Assembly (NCBI RefSeq): GCF_018812025.1 | Contig: NC_063050.1 | Coordinates: 11,332,282-11,396,281 of the forward strand | DNA from: Megalobrama amblycephala | Lineage: Eukaryota; Chordata; Actinopteri; Cypriniformes; Xenocyprididae | Length of the DNA: 64,000 nucleotides | Direction of reading: 5' to 3' | In this document: positions 35,801-49,500 of the stretch, in pieces | How the letters are laid out: each line of letters opens with the position of its first letter | Position numbering within the stretch: the first letter of the stretch is position 1 | Program-made: the position numbers and the translations under genes | The notes under the pieces: generated by a model | Told to the model about the DNA's origin: nothing | Database searches by the model: none | The model's input: only the letters and a program-made list of their open reading frames with translations

Positions 35801-37408
35801 GAACAGCCTTATAAACTGTAAAAATTGATAAGTTTGATGTAGCATCTTACTGATCACCTCATTAACTAATTATATATTTTCTCATTAGATGCAGTGCATT
35901 GTCTCTACACAAAGCAAAATTGTGCACACACACATAATAAATTACCGTAATTTATTTTTGGTTCACATGCTTTCTTATTACGCTGAGCCTCCTGAATTTT
36001 CTCCTTTCGTTGAAGACTGCAGTTTTCTGCATCAGCAATAGACAGAGAAATAAACCTGCTGTAGATTAACAGCATATAACTCTTACTTAAACTTTCTAAC
36101 ATGAAACAAAATTAAGCACATTACCTTCGGCACACTGACAGACATCTTGCTTACAGATTTTTTGAAGAGCTCCTTCCTTTCTGGTCGGATGATAAAACTT
36201 CACACAGCGATTTTCTAAAAATGGAGGAATCAGGAATCACATGTGTCACGCTGAAACTGTATTCAGTTTTCATTGTGTTGTAGCATCAGAGATATAGCAG
36301 TCAGCCATGAAAATAATCTCCAATAAGTCATAAATAGGTCAAATAATCAATAAACATATACAACATCTTTTACAGTAATCATGATTTGAATTAGAGTTAA
36401 TCATAATTTAAAGATAGTTATTGCCATTTAGAGGAGGATTACAGACAGAGCTATTTGATGTAATATGATACATTCATGTATTTTGATATATTTGTATAAA
36501 TTTTCTTTATATATACTGTTGTAATGCAAAGATGTATTGTCCTTGCCAAAAAAAAAAAAAAAAAAAAAAACATTTTTACAAATGAAGACATCGCAAAAGG
36601 GAGGGTTTTGAGATGACAGGTTTTGTCAGGTTTACTCAGTTCTGGGTAGTGGGTACACATTTGTACCCAAAATATGGTACATCGTTATAACTGAAACAAA
36701 ATCGTGTTCTGCATGTAGGTTATAGTTGCTAGTATTTGGCCAGTATTTGATGCTAGGCTTGGAAAAAAAAGTAGAAGAAAAAAAAACGAATAAACAAACA
36801 AAATCAAGAATAAATAACACTAAACGAACTGAGTGCACTTCATTGAGGCAAGTATCTGCAGTAGGCTCCACATTAAAGACAGCTTATTCAGAAGCATTTA
36901 TGGTTGGTTCTGGTAAACAAGGCTTGTTTACTGATGGACTGATAAAATATTTTTGCAATTTATGTCAGGTTACTGGAGTGTCTGCATGCACATCAGTTTC
37001 ATACCTATAGAGTAGTATTCATATACAGTGACTGCTGCTGGTTGAATATAGCCTCCATTCATAATCCTGTGCAGCCTGAAGGTGATCCAATCTTTCCTTT
37101 TATGAGAAATCTGCAAATGTAAGTGCAAATAGCAGACACTTTAGAGTAGGGATGCAGGAGAGACTTTGTAAGTTTATTTTTTAGTTTAAATAAATAAATG
37201 GGTGTTTGCGCTACCCAAAATCATTTTGAAATCATTGTTAGTATTCTGTTTGGAGTATTTAAAATGTATTGGCTAAGTGTTATTGTCACAGCATCAGTGT
37301 AATCACTTATTGCTTGTTATTTATAGTAGTTGGTCAATTTAGGGAGTAATTTAGGACTGTGGGTCATATTCAGTTGATGACAGTCTCACTTAGCCTTTAG
37401 CAATGATG

Positions 37409-37448
<40 letters not shown>

Positions 37449-37583
37449 ACAACACTTTTATATCAGTGTTTTCAGAGTAAAACTGACAGAGACCTTGTCC
37501 AGGTAGATGATGAGGGATCCTCGCTCTGAAAGCTGCTTGTTCATCTCAAATTTCTGAACCAGCCTGTCGCGTCCAGTTGACAG
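32812..37583 (-). CDS. c3: C3 exons 35-41: MG8 end, anchor and C345C
   Basis: Exons: 37494-37583, 37005-37110, 36125-36214, 35946-36026, 35732-35815, 35278-35413, 32812-32950. Motifs include [53 protein letters not shown] and [12 protein letters not shown], ending FGCG then TAA. The C345C (netrin-like) cysteines are present. Intron 40 (2.3 kb) holds a MITE copy at 33560-33790 and other repeats. Confidence 0.93.
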
Positions 37584-40500
37584 CTACAAACGGGAACAGA
37601 AAGTTATCATTGGAGTTTGACAGCTTTTCTCCTTAATATGCTTATTTATGACCTTTAATGCAAATCGCATCCGCATTTAGCCTCAGTGGTCACAGCTACT
37701 TTCAGTGCAGTGCAGTGTATGGAAATTGTGAGAAAATTTGACATAAACTCTTAGAAAGGATGTGTTAAAACCAACTCAAACTGTGTTAAATTCTTACACA
37801 TCAATGTGTAAGTTTTATGACAACACTTGTGTTAATTTTAATACATTCACTGTGCTAATGATTTTACAATTGTTGATTGAGCATTAGTGATGAACACCTG
37901 CTGTTAACAAGCAGAGTCAACACTGCGTTACCACTGTGAATGTGTCAGGAAGGTTATTTGCTGTTAACAAGCAGAATCACTGAAGGAAATAAACAACAAC
38001 ATAAAAAAAGAGAAACACAAGACCCTAACCCTAACTGACTTCAACCACAGCCTTACATGAAATCAACTGAAGATAAAAGAAGAAATTAAATCTCTTAAGA
38101 TCTCAGCAGAGGATGATTAAACAACTCCACAAACAACATTAACAGTTTATATTATTACTAACCATTTTGACTTTATTAACAGAGCTTTAGATGTTGATGT
38201 TTTATTAGTTTTTTAAAAATGTCACCATTATGATCATCAGTGTTTGCTTTAGTTGCTTGTTAACAGCAGGTGTTCATCACTAATGCACAATCACCACATG
38301 ATTAATTAATTATCTCATTAACTCTATACTTTAATGTTCTTGTTTTGGTCTTAGAGGATCTGGTCTTGACCACACCTCTGGTCTTGAATGGTCATGGTCT
38401 TGGAGGACTGGTCTTCACTACATCTCTGAGATTAACACGTGATGTGTAAATGTGTAATATTAGCACATTATGGGTGTTCTTGGCTACACAGATTGTGTTG
38501 GATGCTGTGAACAAATAGACAAGTTGTGTTAATTTTAAAACTACACATATGTGTAAAACAAATTAATTCTTCCAATACAATTTTATTACAATAATACATT
38601 TATTCATTTTGTGATTAAAGGAAGTGAAAGTTTAGATTTTTTTTTTTGTTTGTTTTTTTTTTGGATGAGATTAAGTGTTCTTGAAAGTTAATATTGACAA
38701 TTAGGACCCTAACATACACCCGGTGCAATGCAATACAAGTGATTTTTGCTTGTTTCAGCCCGATGGAATTATAATTTTCATGTCCAGAGCCCACATTGTT
38801 TAAATAGCAAATGCACTCTGGCCCATATGTTCACTTATGGGTGCGCTGTGTTTAGGCGCATTGTTGGCGTGTTGCTATTTTGAGGCAACTGAAAACAACT
38901 GCCCCATTGACCAACAAAAACCTGGTCTAAAGTCAGTAGTTTTTTTTAATTTAAAGGGTGCGTTAGTAATATAGGCGGGTCCACAGTGTGCATACACTCT
39001 TCTTGTTACGTACACACAGCTAATTATTTGACCAATCGTGGCAATACACACATGTGTTTAAACTGACTCGTCAGGTTGAGGGTGTCTATATTCCGCCATG
39101 CAAATAGCAATCTGCCATGCTGCAAGCGCACATGGCTTTTAAATGGAATGGGAGATGCCACTCTGATTGGTTTATTGCACGTTACGCCCAAACCACACCC
39201 ATGACTCATTAAGAGAATAGGTACAACCCTTCTGGACCATGCGCCTGGTGGGCCGACCTTTTTTTTTCTGTCGTTAAACTAGCAAAAGTGGATGTGCCAT
39301 GCACTTCAGACCATGTGCTTAGTAATTTTAACAATTAAAATAAGGCCCAAAGTGTGTAAACTAGAGTGCTACACATAACATGTTTTTTTGGTTTTTTTTA
39401 CACATTTCTTCTCTAAGAGTGTAAAGTTAAATCTTGGAAATATCCCACAACAGGACAAAGCAATATTGATAAGATCCACCTTTACGTAAGGTATGCTTTA
39501 TGATACATAATATAAAATGTTATGCTTACTATAGTTAATAATATATATTATATTATTATTAGTTGTGACAGAAAGAGTTTGCTACTTCCACAGTTTGCTG
39601 TGGGACAATACCATACCATAACTCATGTGGCACTGAAATTGTAGCGGAAATATGTAGTCAGCTGACATACGTAGAGTCCATGCATCCTTTTTCTTAGTGG
39701 AAAAAAGTTTGTTGGGACTAACACTATTTCGGTTAATGCCCCTTCGTAATGTTTATTCAATTTTGTCAACAGCAAATGTGATAATAATGAAAAAGTGATC
39801 CATACCGCCTTCAGATCATTCTCATCCACAACAAATCCTGTCAGTAATGATATGTCCAGTATAGACATGGTGGCATCCCTGTCAGCAGACAGATACCTGT
39901 GGAGTCAAAGAAAATGTGAGCTGTCTATAGCCCTAAAATAAGAGGTTCAGACAGTTTTCTCCAGCTCTCCTCCAAATGTGAAAATGGGGCAAGAAAAAGT
40001 ATATTAAACATCAAAACACACATCAGCTTTAACAGAATAGAATAAACGTCATGATAAAGTACTGTAATTCTGGCCAAAACTTTGGACTGTCTATGATGTG
40101 AGTTAAACTAAACTTAGTAATTGATTGAATAATTTTCGTGGATTATTCACTGAACTTTGAAATTTGAAAGTTTATAGTTTTATATTCACTTGATTAAAAC
40201 AGAAACATTGTGATGAAAATAGGACAGATTTGCACACCTGGTGGTGATAGTGAGTTTGTAACTCTCAGTTGCTCCTTGATATCTCACTAAAAAGAAAGAA
40301 ACAAAATGTGATTTTAGGAACATTAATATTACTTTCATGACAATTAAACAGTTTTCTTGAAATAAAATTGTATTTAATTTTGGTTACAATACAAAATATT
40401 GTAATACATTTTTACATAAGCACCAAATGACACCTGTGAGGACCAGCATGATCATACATTTATTTTTTTATTTTATTTTATTTTTTTACATTTGAAATAT

Positions 40501-43500
40501 ATCACATTGATGATCATGTCTCCCTCTGCAATTTGAAGACACAAAATGTTGATAAAATCTAACCTTGATCATCCTTTTCAAAAGTCAAATCAAGCTCAAA
40601 GTTCTTGCAGGTGCCACTACTCTCTTTTGGTGTTGCATAGTACTCAGTCACAACCTGCAGAGGAGAAAACAGACAGTATTCAAGGTCTGATGTATTGGTC
40701 ATTTTTTTGTTTTTAGCTTTCATTATTGCTTTCTTCAGTCACTTACAGTTACAGAGGCCTCTCCATAACCCTTGGCACTGATGGTGATCTGTCTGTTAGA
40801 TGGAAGCTGTTGATGTAAAAAAAAAGAAGAAAAATACAGCAAAATAATATATGTATACAGTATGTGTAATGTATACAGTAAATTAATGAATCTTGACAAA
40901 ATATATAAAATGTAGCAGATAGGGTTAGTATAAGATTTACAAGGTTAAAGGTTCAACTTATACCAGGTGTGCGTCTATGACAGTTGCTCATACAATATGA
41001 CTTGTGTGAAAGTAAAGCTACACTCTAAAATCAACAGTTAAATCAACTCTGCTCAGATAACATTTGGTCCCTCTCTGAATAGTGTTAAAATAACACTGAA
41101 GCAGAGTTAAAATTAATGGGATTATTAAGCTATTAATTAAGGGATGATGCTCCTTTAGTCTTTTGATTCAGCAATGCACAAGTGTTTGCTGTGAAACACA
41201 AATTATTTTAAAAACATAAAAAGGTCAAGAGCCAAACTAAAACAAACAATTTACTGACCAATAAAACACCAACATTTAAACCTCTGTTAATTCTCAATAA
41301 GAAATTATTTAGACATGTGACAGAAATAAAGTCAATATGGTTAGTAATAAGTAAATCAGATCTTGAGAGATTTTTTACCTTCAGTTGATTTCAATTAAAT
41401 GGTTTTGGCTGAAGTCACTTGTAGTTCTTGTGTTATTCTGCTTGTTAACAGCAGGTGTTCATCATTAATGTTCAATCATCCCTGAATTAATAGCTTAATT
41501 ATCTCATTAACTTTAACTCTGCTTCAGTGTTATTTTAACACTATTCAGAGAGGGACCAAATGTTATCTGTGCAGAGTTGATTTAATTCTGTGGATTTTAC
41601 TGTGTACACTCTGCCATAAATGGTAATTGTACGATATACATCGTAGGACTTTATTAACTCATCCCTCAAATGACATTAAAATGGTACCACACAAGCTCAA
41701 ACTCACCTTTGCTGTTTGTGCGAGATGAGCATCTTCTTTGCTGAACTTCAACACAATCGGCTGCCGGCTGCCTTCCACTTGGATCGTCATCTCCAGTTCT
41801 AACTGCTTTATGTCTTTCACTTTAATCCTGTATTCAGCAACAGCCTGGAACACCATAATGGTGGCCTGGGAGGGAGGAGACATGTTTCAACTGTTTTTCT
41901 TGTGTAGGTATCACCCTTTTGGTCTTAAGGTGGATAATCTGTATCTTACAGGGNAGCTTTTCTCCTTAATATGCTTATTTATGACCTTTAATGCAAATCG
42001 CATCCGCATTTAGCCTCAGTGGTCACAGCTACTTTCAGTGCAGTGCAGTGTATGGAAATTGTGAGAAAATTTGACATAAACTCTTAGAAAGGATGTGTTA
42101 AAACCAACTCAAACTGTGTTAAATTCTTACACATCAATGTGTAAGTTTTATGACAACACTTGTGTTAATTTTAATACATTCACTGTGCTAATGATTTTAC
42201 AATTGTTGATTGAGCATTAGTGATGAACACCTGCTGTTAACAAGCAGAGTCAACACTGCGTTACCACTGTGAATGTGTCAGGAAGGTTATTTGCTGTTAA
42301 CAAGCAGAATCACTGAAGGAAATAAACAACAACATAAAAAAAGAGAAACACAAGACCCTAACCCTAACTGACTTCAACCACAGCCTTACATGAAATCAAC
42401 TGAAGATAAAAGAAGAAATTAAATCTCTTAAGATCTCAGCAGAGGATGATTAAACAACTCCACAAACAACATTAACAGTTTATATTATTACTAACCATTT
42501 TGACTTTATTAACAGAGCTTTAGATGTTGATGTTTTATTAGTTTTTTAAAAATGTCACCATTATGATCATCAGTGTTTGCTTTAGTTGCTTGTTAACAGC
42601 AGGTGTTCATCACTAATGCACAATCACCACATGATTAATTAATTATCTCATTAACTCTATACTTTAATGTTCTTGTTTTGGTCTTAGAGGATCTGGTCTT
42701 GACCACACCTCTGGTCTTGAATGGTCATGGTCTTGGAGGACTGGTCTTCACTACATCTCTGAGATTAACACGTGATGTGTAAATGTGTAATATTAGCACA
42801 TTATGGGTGTTCTTGGCTACACAGATTGTGTTGGATGCTGTGAACAAATAGACAAGTTGTGTTAATTTTAAAACTACACATATGTGTAAAACAAATTAAT
42901 TCTTCCAATACAATTTTATTACAATAATACATTTATTCATTTTGTGATTAAAGGAAGTGAAAGTTTAGATTTTTTTTTTTGTTTGTTTTTTTTTTGGATG
43001 AGATTAAGTGTTCTTGAAAGTTAATATTGACAATTAGGACCCTAACATACACCCGGTGCAATGCAATACAAGTGATTTTTGCTTGTTTCAGCCCGATGGA
43101 ATTATAATTTTCATGTCCAGAGCCCACATTGTTTAAATAGCAAATGCACTCTGGCCCATATGTTCACTTATGGGTGCGCTGTGTTTAGGCGCATTGTTGG
43201 CGTGTTGCTATTTTGAGGCAACTGAAAACAACTGCCCCATTGACCAACAAAAACCTGGTCTAAAGTCAGTAGTTTTTTTTAATTTAAAGGGTGCGTTAGT
43301 AATATAGGCGGGTCCACAGTGTGCATACACTCTTCTTGTTACGTACACACAGCTAATTATTTGACCAATCGTGGCAATACACACATGTGTTTAAACTGAC
43401 TCGTCAGGTTGAGGGTGTCTATATTCCGCCATGCAAATAGCAATCTGCCATGCTGCAAGCGCACATGGCTTTTAAATGGAATGGGAGATGCCACTCTGAT

Positions 43501-46500
43501 TGGTTTATTGCACGTTACGCCCAAACCACACCCATGACTCATTAAGAGAATAGGTACAACCCTTCTGGACCATGCGCCTGGTGGGCCGACCTTTTTTTTT
43601 CTGTCGTTAAACTAGCAAAAGTGGATGTGCCATGCACTTCAGACCATGTGCTTAGTAATTTTAACAATTAAAATAAGGCCCAAAGTGTGTAAACTAGAGT
43701 GCTACACATAACATGTTTTTTTGGTTTTTTTTACACATTTCTTCTCTAAGAGTGTAAAGTTAAATCTTGGAAATATCCCACAACAGGACAAAGCAATATT
43801 GATAAGATCCACCTTTACGTAAGGTATGCTTTATGATACATAATATAAAATGTTATGCTTACTATAGTTAATAATATATATTATATTATTATTAGTTGTG
43901 ACAGAAAGAGTTTGCTACTTCCACAGTTTGCTGTGGGACAATACCATACCATAACTCATGTGGCACTGAAATTGTAGCGGAAATATGTAGTCAGCTGACA
44001 TACGTAGAGTCCATGCATCCTTTTTCTTAGTGGAAAAAAGTTTGTTGGGACTAACACTATTTCGGTTAATGCCCCTTCGTAATGTTTATTCAATTTTGTC
44101 AACAGCAAATGTGATAATAATGAAAAAGTGATCCATACCGCCTTCAGATCATTCTCATCCACAACAAATCCTGTCAGTAATGATATGTCCAGTATAGACA
44201 TGGTGGCATCCCTGTCAGCAGACAGATACCTGTGGAGTCAAAGAAAATGTGAGCTGTCTATAGCCCTAAAATAAGAGGTTCAGACAGTTTTCTCCAGCTC
44301 TCCTCCAAATGTGAAAATGGGGCAAGAAAAAGTATATTAAACATCAAAACACACATCAGCTTTAACAGAATAGAATAAACGTCATGATAAAGTACTGTAA
44401 TTCTGGCCAAAACTTTGGACTGTCTATGATGTGAGTTAAACTAAACTTAGTAATTGATTGAATAATTTTCGTGGATTATTCACTGAACTTTGAAATTTGA
44501 AAGTTTATAGTTTTATATTCACTTGATTAAAACAGAAACATTGTGATGAAAATAGGACAGATTTGCACACCTGGTGGTGATAGTGAGTTTGTAACTCTCA
44601 GTTGCTCCTTGATATCTCACTAAAAAGAAAGAAACAAAATGTGATTTTAGGAACATTAATATTACTTTCATGACAATTAAACAGTTTTCTTGAAATAAAA
44701 TTGTATTTAATTTTGGTTACAATACAAAATATTGTAATACATTTTTACATAAGCACCAAATGACACCTGTGAGGACCAGCATGATCATACATTTATTTTT
44801 TTATTTTATTTTATTTTTTTTACATTTGAAATATATCACATTGATGATCATGTCTCCCTCTGCAATTTGAAGACACAAAATGTTGATAAAATCTAACCTT
44901 GATCATCCTTTTCAAAAGTCAAATCAAGCTCAAAGTTCTTGCAGGTGCCACTACTCTCTTTTGGTGTTGCATAGTACTCAGTCACAACCTGCAGAGGAGA
45001 AAACAGACAGTATTCAAGGTCTGATGTATTGGTCATTTTTTTGTTTTTAGCTTTGATTATTGCTTTCTTCAGTCACTTACAGTTACAGAGGCCTCTCCAT
45101 AACCCTTGGCACTGATGGTGATCTGTCTGTTAGATGGAAGCTGTTGATGTAAAAAAAAAAGAAAAAAAAAGAAAAATACAGCAAAATAATATATGTATAC
45201 AGTATGTGTAATGTATACAGTAAATTAATGAATCTTGACAAAATATATAAAATGTAGCAGATAGGGTTAGTATAAGATTTACAAGGTTAAAGGTTCAACT
45301 TATACCAGGTGTGCGTCTATGACAGTTGCTCATACAATATGACTTGTGTGAAAGTAAAGCTACACTGTAAAATCCACAGTTAAATCAACTCTGCTCAGAT
45401 AACATTTGGTCCCTCTCTGAATAGTGTTAAAATAACACTGAAGCAGAGTTAAAGTTAATGAGATAATTAAGCTATTAATTCAGGGATGATTGAACATTAA
45501 TGATGAACACCTGCTGTTAACAAGCAGAATAACACAAGAACTACAAGTGACTTCAGCCAAAACCATTTAATTGAAATCAACTGAAGGTAAAAAATCTCTC
45601 AAGATCTGATTTACTTATTACTAACCATATTGACTTTATTTCTGTCACATGTCTAAATAATTTCTTATTGAGAATTAACAGAGGTTTAAATGTTGGTGTT
45701 TTATTGGTCAATAAATTGTTTGTTTTAGTTTGGCTCTTGACCTTTTTATGTTTTTAAAATAATTTGTGTTTGAGCAATTGCAATAGTGTTTCACAGCAAA
45801 CACTTGTGCATTGCTGAATCAAAAGACTAAAGGAGCATCATCCCTTAATTAATAGCTTAATAATCCCATTAATTTTAACTCTGCTTCAGTGTTATTTTAA
45901 CACTATTCAGAGAGGGACCAAATGTTATCTGTGCAGAGTTGATTTAATTCTGTGGATTTTACTGTGTACACTCTGCCATAAATGGTAATTGTACAATATA
46001 CATCGTAGGACTTTATTAACTCATCCCTCAAATGACATTAAAATGGTACCACACAAAAAAAACATGTGTTTTTTGCTTTCAGCTCAAACTCACCTTTGCT
46101 GTTTGTGCGAGATGAGCATCTTCTTTGCTGAACTTCAACACAATCGGCTGCCGGCTGCCTTCCACTTGGATCGTCATCTCCAGTTCTAACTGCTTTATGT
46201 CTTTCACTTTAATCCTGTATTCAGCAACAGCCTGGAACACCATAATGGTGGCCTGGGAGGGAGGAGACATGTTTCAACTGTTTTTCTTGTGTAGGTATCA
46301 CCCTTTTGGTCTTAAGGTGGATAATCTGTATCTTACAGGGTTTTTTTTTTTTTTACTATCACTAAGATTCCTTTCTTAATACTTAGGACACTCAAAACTA
46401 TCCACCTGTTGTTCAAGTTTTATTTTGTTAGGTCATTGTTTATGAGAGTGACTGTTTGTTGGGTGAAAAACAGCTAGTTTTATGGAAGAATTAATTGATT

Positions 46501-49500
46501 TGAGACATGAATTAATTATACATTTTTAATGTGAAATTAATTGCTGTGCCAAAGTGAAAGCTGGTAATGAGAACTGTTTGAAGAGTTTTGAAAAGATTGA
46601 GAAATGTGTATTGAGTATTGAGAAATGTGTCCTAGCTATTGTAAAATAACTGTAAATGTCGCATATTAAACATACTGCATGGCCAGATAAATAATGTTTA
46701 ATGTTCACTACAAACCTGAGTCGTGCCATATCCTCCATTGTACTGCCTCTGGCTGTTGAGCCAGTTTACAATGGGAGCTGCCCTCTGAAAGTCTTCAGCT
46801 TTTACAAGAGCCAGGAGCGCATAGGCCGAAGCCTCCAAAGTAAAGCTACTGCTTCCAGGGACGGGCCAGTAACTTCCATCTGTATAGGATTAATTCTGAT
46901 CAATTTTATTTGTATAGCACTTTTTTTGTTGAAATAGGGTAGATAAAAAATACAAGACACCAAGCACATTTTGTACTTCTTGACTTTTAGTTTTATATTG
47001 TGTCATCATTGTTGATTTGTTCATGTGAATTTTATGTTTATTTCCATTATCATTATACACTAGCGGTCAAAAGTTTATAATAATTAAGATTTTTGTCTTC
47101 ATCGATTTGAACCAATATGTTGCTCTGCATCTTAATCATTTTGCTTTGATACCTAGGCTGGTAAAACAAGAAATGTTAATGCCGATAGGATGATATGTGA
47201 GCAGCGTTGACGCCTGAACATTTCAAGCACAAATAAACATACAGAAAAGGCTGTATCTTTACCTGCAGAGGCTTTTCTCAACAGGGCTTGTTTGTCAAGT
47301 GCGTTTCCATTGGCTAGAGCATAAGATGTCATAGCCACTGAGTATGGATTCGTCAGACCATGTATCCGAGATCTAAGGTACGCAACGGCTTTAGATATGC
47401 TACCGTCCAGACTCTAAAGAGGAATAAAAACAAGAAAATTGCAGAGAATAAATTACACGTGTGACAGATAATAAATGAACATTGCTGATATTTAGTTAAA
47501 TGAAGCTAGAAACATATGAACTCAAAGCAGGACTCACTGAGATTTGGCCAGCACAAAGGTTTCTCCCCTCCTGCAAGGGCGATGAGCACAAATGCCGTCA
47601 TGGATGCTTCTGTGTCTGTCCCACGTACGTTCCCCTGTGTCACAGTGATGGCATAGGGATGTCAAAAATGTTACAGAAATGAAGGTGTGGTCACATTTAC
47701 CATTGCTGTGTGAAATTTTGCGGGTGAAATTCAGTCATTTAAATGAAAACTGGCCCAATGAAGAAGAAAGAAAAATAAATTCTCTCAACACAACACAGCA
47801 CTGCATTGGTGACCAATAAAAAGCTTCTTGGTTGATATTTGGAAGTGACTTCTGTGTGGGCAGAGACTCATAATGTTGCAACACAGCAAAACAAATGATC
47901 CACAATGGAAAAGCTGCATCTACCTTGCCATTTTTGTACAACACTACACTTAAATATTATGATATAAATATATTATATTGATAAAAGAGAATGTTTTTAA
48001 AGCAGTTCATTAGGGTTGGTCTGTTTGATAGCTGGTAAAATTATCCTTGGATGTTTGTTATGTCATTATTCTTGTATTTCATTCAAGGTATTCTGTCACA
48101 TCAGGTGCCACTTTCTTTCGCCTGCAAAATTTCACTGAGCAACAGTAACCACACCTTAAAACTGAAGATAAATAAGGTATTTTGGTAGTAACCAGAACGT
48201 TCTCTAAATATTCAGTGTTGGTTCTGGGAACATTAAAAACATCCAGTTTTCTTGACGTTAGAGGAACGTTTTTATAAGGTATAACGTTCCTCAAACGTTC
48301 TTTCAACTTAATTTTGATCTATAATTCAACATTCTTGGAACGTTGATTTGTAATATTCCAAGAACATGAAAACGTCCAGTTTCCTTAATGTTAGTAGAAT
48401 GTTATTTAAAGGTTAGTATGATGTTCCTGAAACATTCTTTCAATCATTCAAACACCTGCTGTGAACAAACACTGAAAGAAAGAGAAATAAGAACACAAAC
48501 TTTCTTCAGCCACAGCCTTAGATGAACTGAAGATAAAAGACATTAAATCTCTGAAGATCTGATTAAACAACTCCACAAACAGCATTACCAGCTTCACTTA
48601 TTACTAACCAGACTGAATTTATTTCTGTCACACGTCTGCAGAAGCTCTTATTGAGAATTAACAGAAGTTTAGATGTGCTTTAGTTGAGCTCTTGACCCCT
48701 GACTATTATAGAGTTGCTTCTTTATCAGCAATTGCAGGTGTTTTCAGAAAACATTTCTGCATTGATAAAGCAGATCAACATGTCTGTTTTAATAACAGAC
48801 AAACAACTGCTTTATTGTAGTTTTGTTTACTTTTGGTATTGACGTGTTAAGTAAAAAAGAAATAATAAACTCAAAAATGTGATAGAAAGCATTTTTAACA
48901 CTAAACTGATTTATGTTGGATTGTCCAAAACTATTTAAAAGTTAAAAACGACACACTTAGACATCAGCACTCATCATACAAACCTCAACAATGGTGACAA
49001 GGAAAGAAAAAAAAAAAAAAAAAAAAATCAGCTGCATAATTTATTCATGTCACAGTGCATGCTGGGAGCCATGAATGTGTTTTGTATGCTGGCATGAGGC
49101 ATGTCACCATTGTTGTGTTTCATATGCCGAACGTTGATGTCTGTGAGTGTATAAATGATACAAAACTATGTTTTAAACAACAAGTTAACAATGACAGTTT
49201 TGCAAATGATATTTCTCACATTGGTTGAGTTTGATACAGTATTTCAATCTCTTAAGTTAGCAATTACAGAAAAAAAGACAGTTTAAACCACTTTAATGCA
49301 GTTATTTGTCTGTTATTAAAACAAACATGTCAATCTGATTTATCAGTGCAGAAATGTTTTCTGAAAACATGCAACTGCGGATAAAGAAGCAACTCTATGA
49401 TAGTCAGGGGTCAAGAGCTCAACTAAAGCAACCACCAACCTCCATGATGGTGACCTCAAACGAAACGTAAACCTCTGTTAATTCTCAGTAAGATCTTCTG

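Larger units (their letters stand above)
37622..41953. repeat. 4.3 kb direct duplication, copy A
   Basis: Copy A (4332 bp) and copy B (41955-46340, 4386 bp) are nearly identical, including intron sequence, homopolymers and the TTAGGG-like 'ccctaaccctaa' at 38024 and 42357. Differences seen: a few SNPs (for example 'gctttcatt' versus 'gctttgatt'), homopolymer length changes, a ~25 bp indel near 41687/46054, and an inverted MITE interior. Copy A ends exactly where copy B meets a poly-T run at 46341. Confidence 0.95.
41955..46340. repeat. 4.3 kb direct duplication, copy B
   Basis: The partner of 37622-41953. It continues through a poly-T run into single-copy sequence and exon 29, so it is the copy joined to the upstream part of the gene. 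Confidence 0.95.

Noticed and set aside
38020..38040. CCCTAACCCTAA, telomere-like, also at about 42357
   Set aside because: Only two units, inside a repeat copy; too short to be an interstitial telomere array.
39024..39209. 61-codon frame repeated at 43357-43542
   Set aside because: It is intronic C3 sequence present twice because of the 4.3 kb duplication; no domain.
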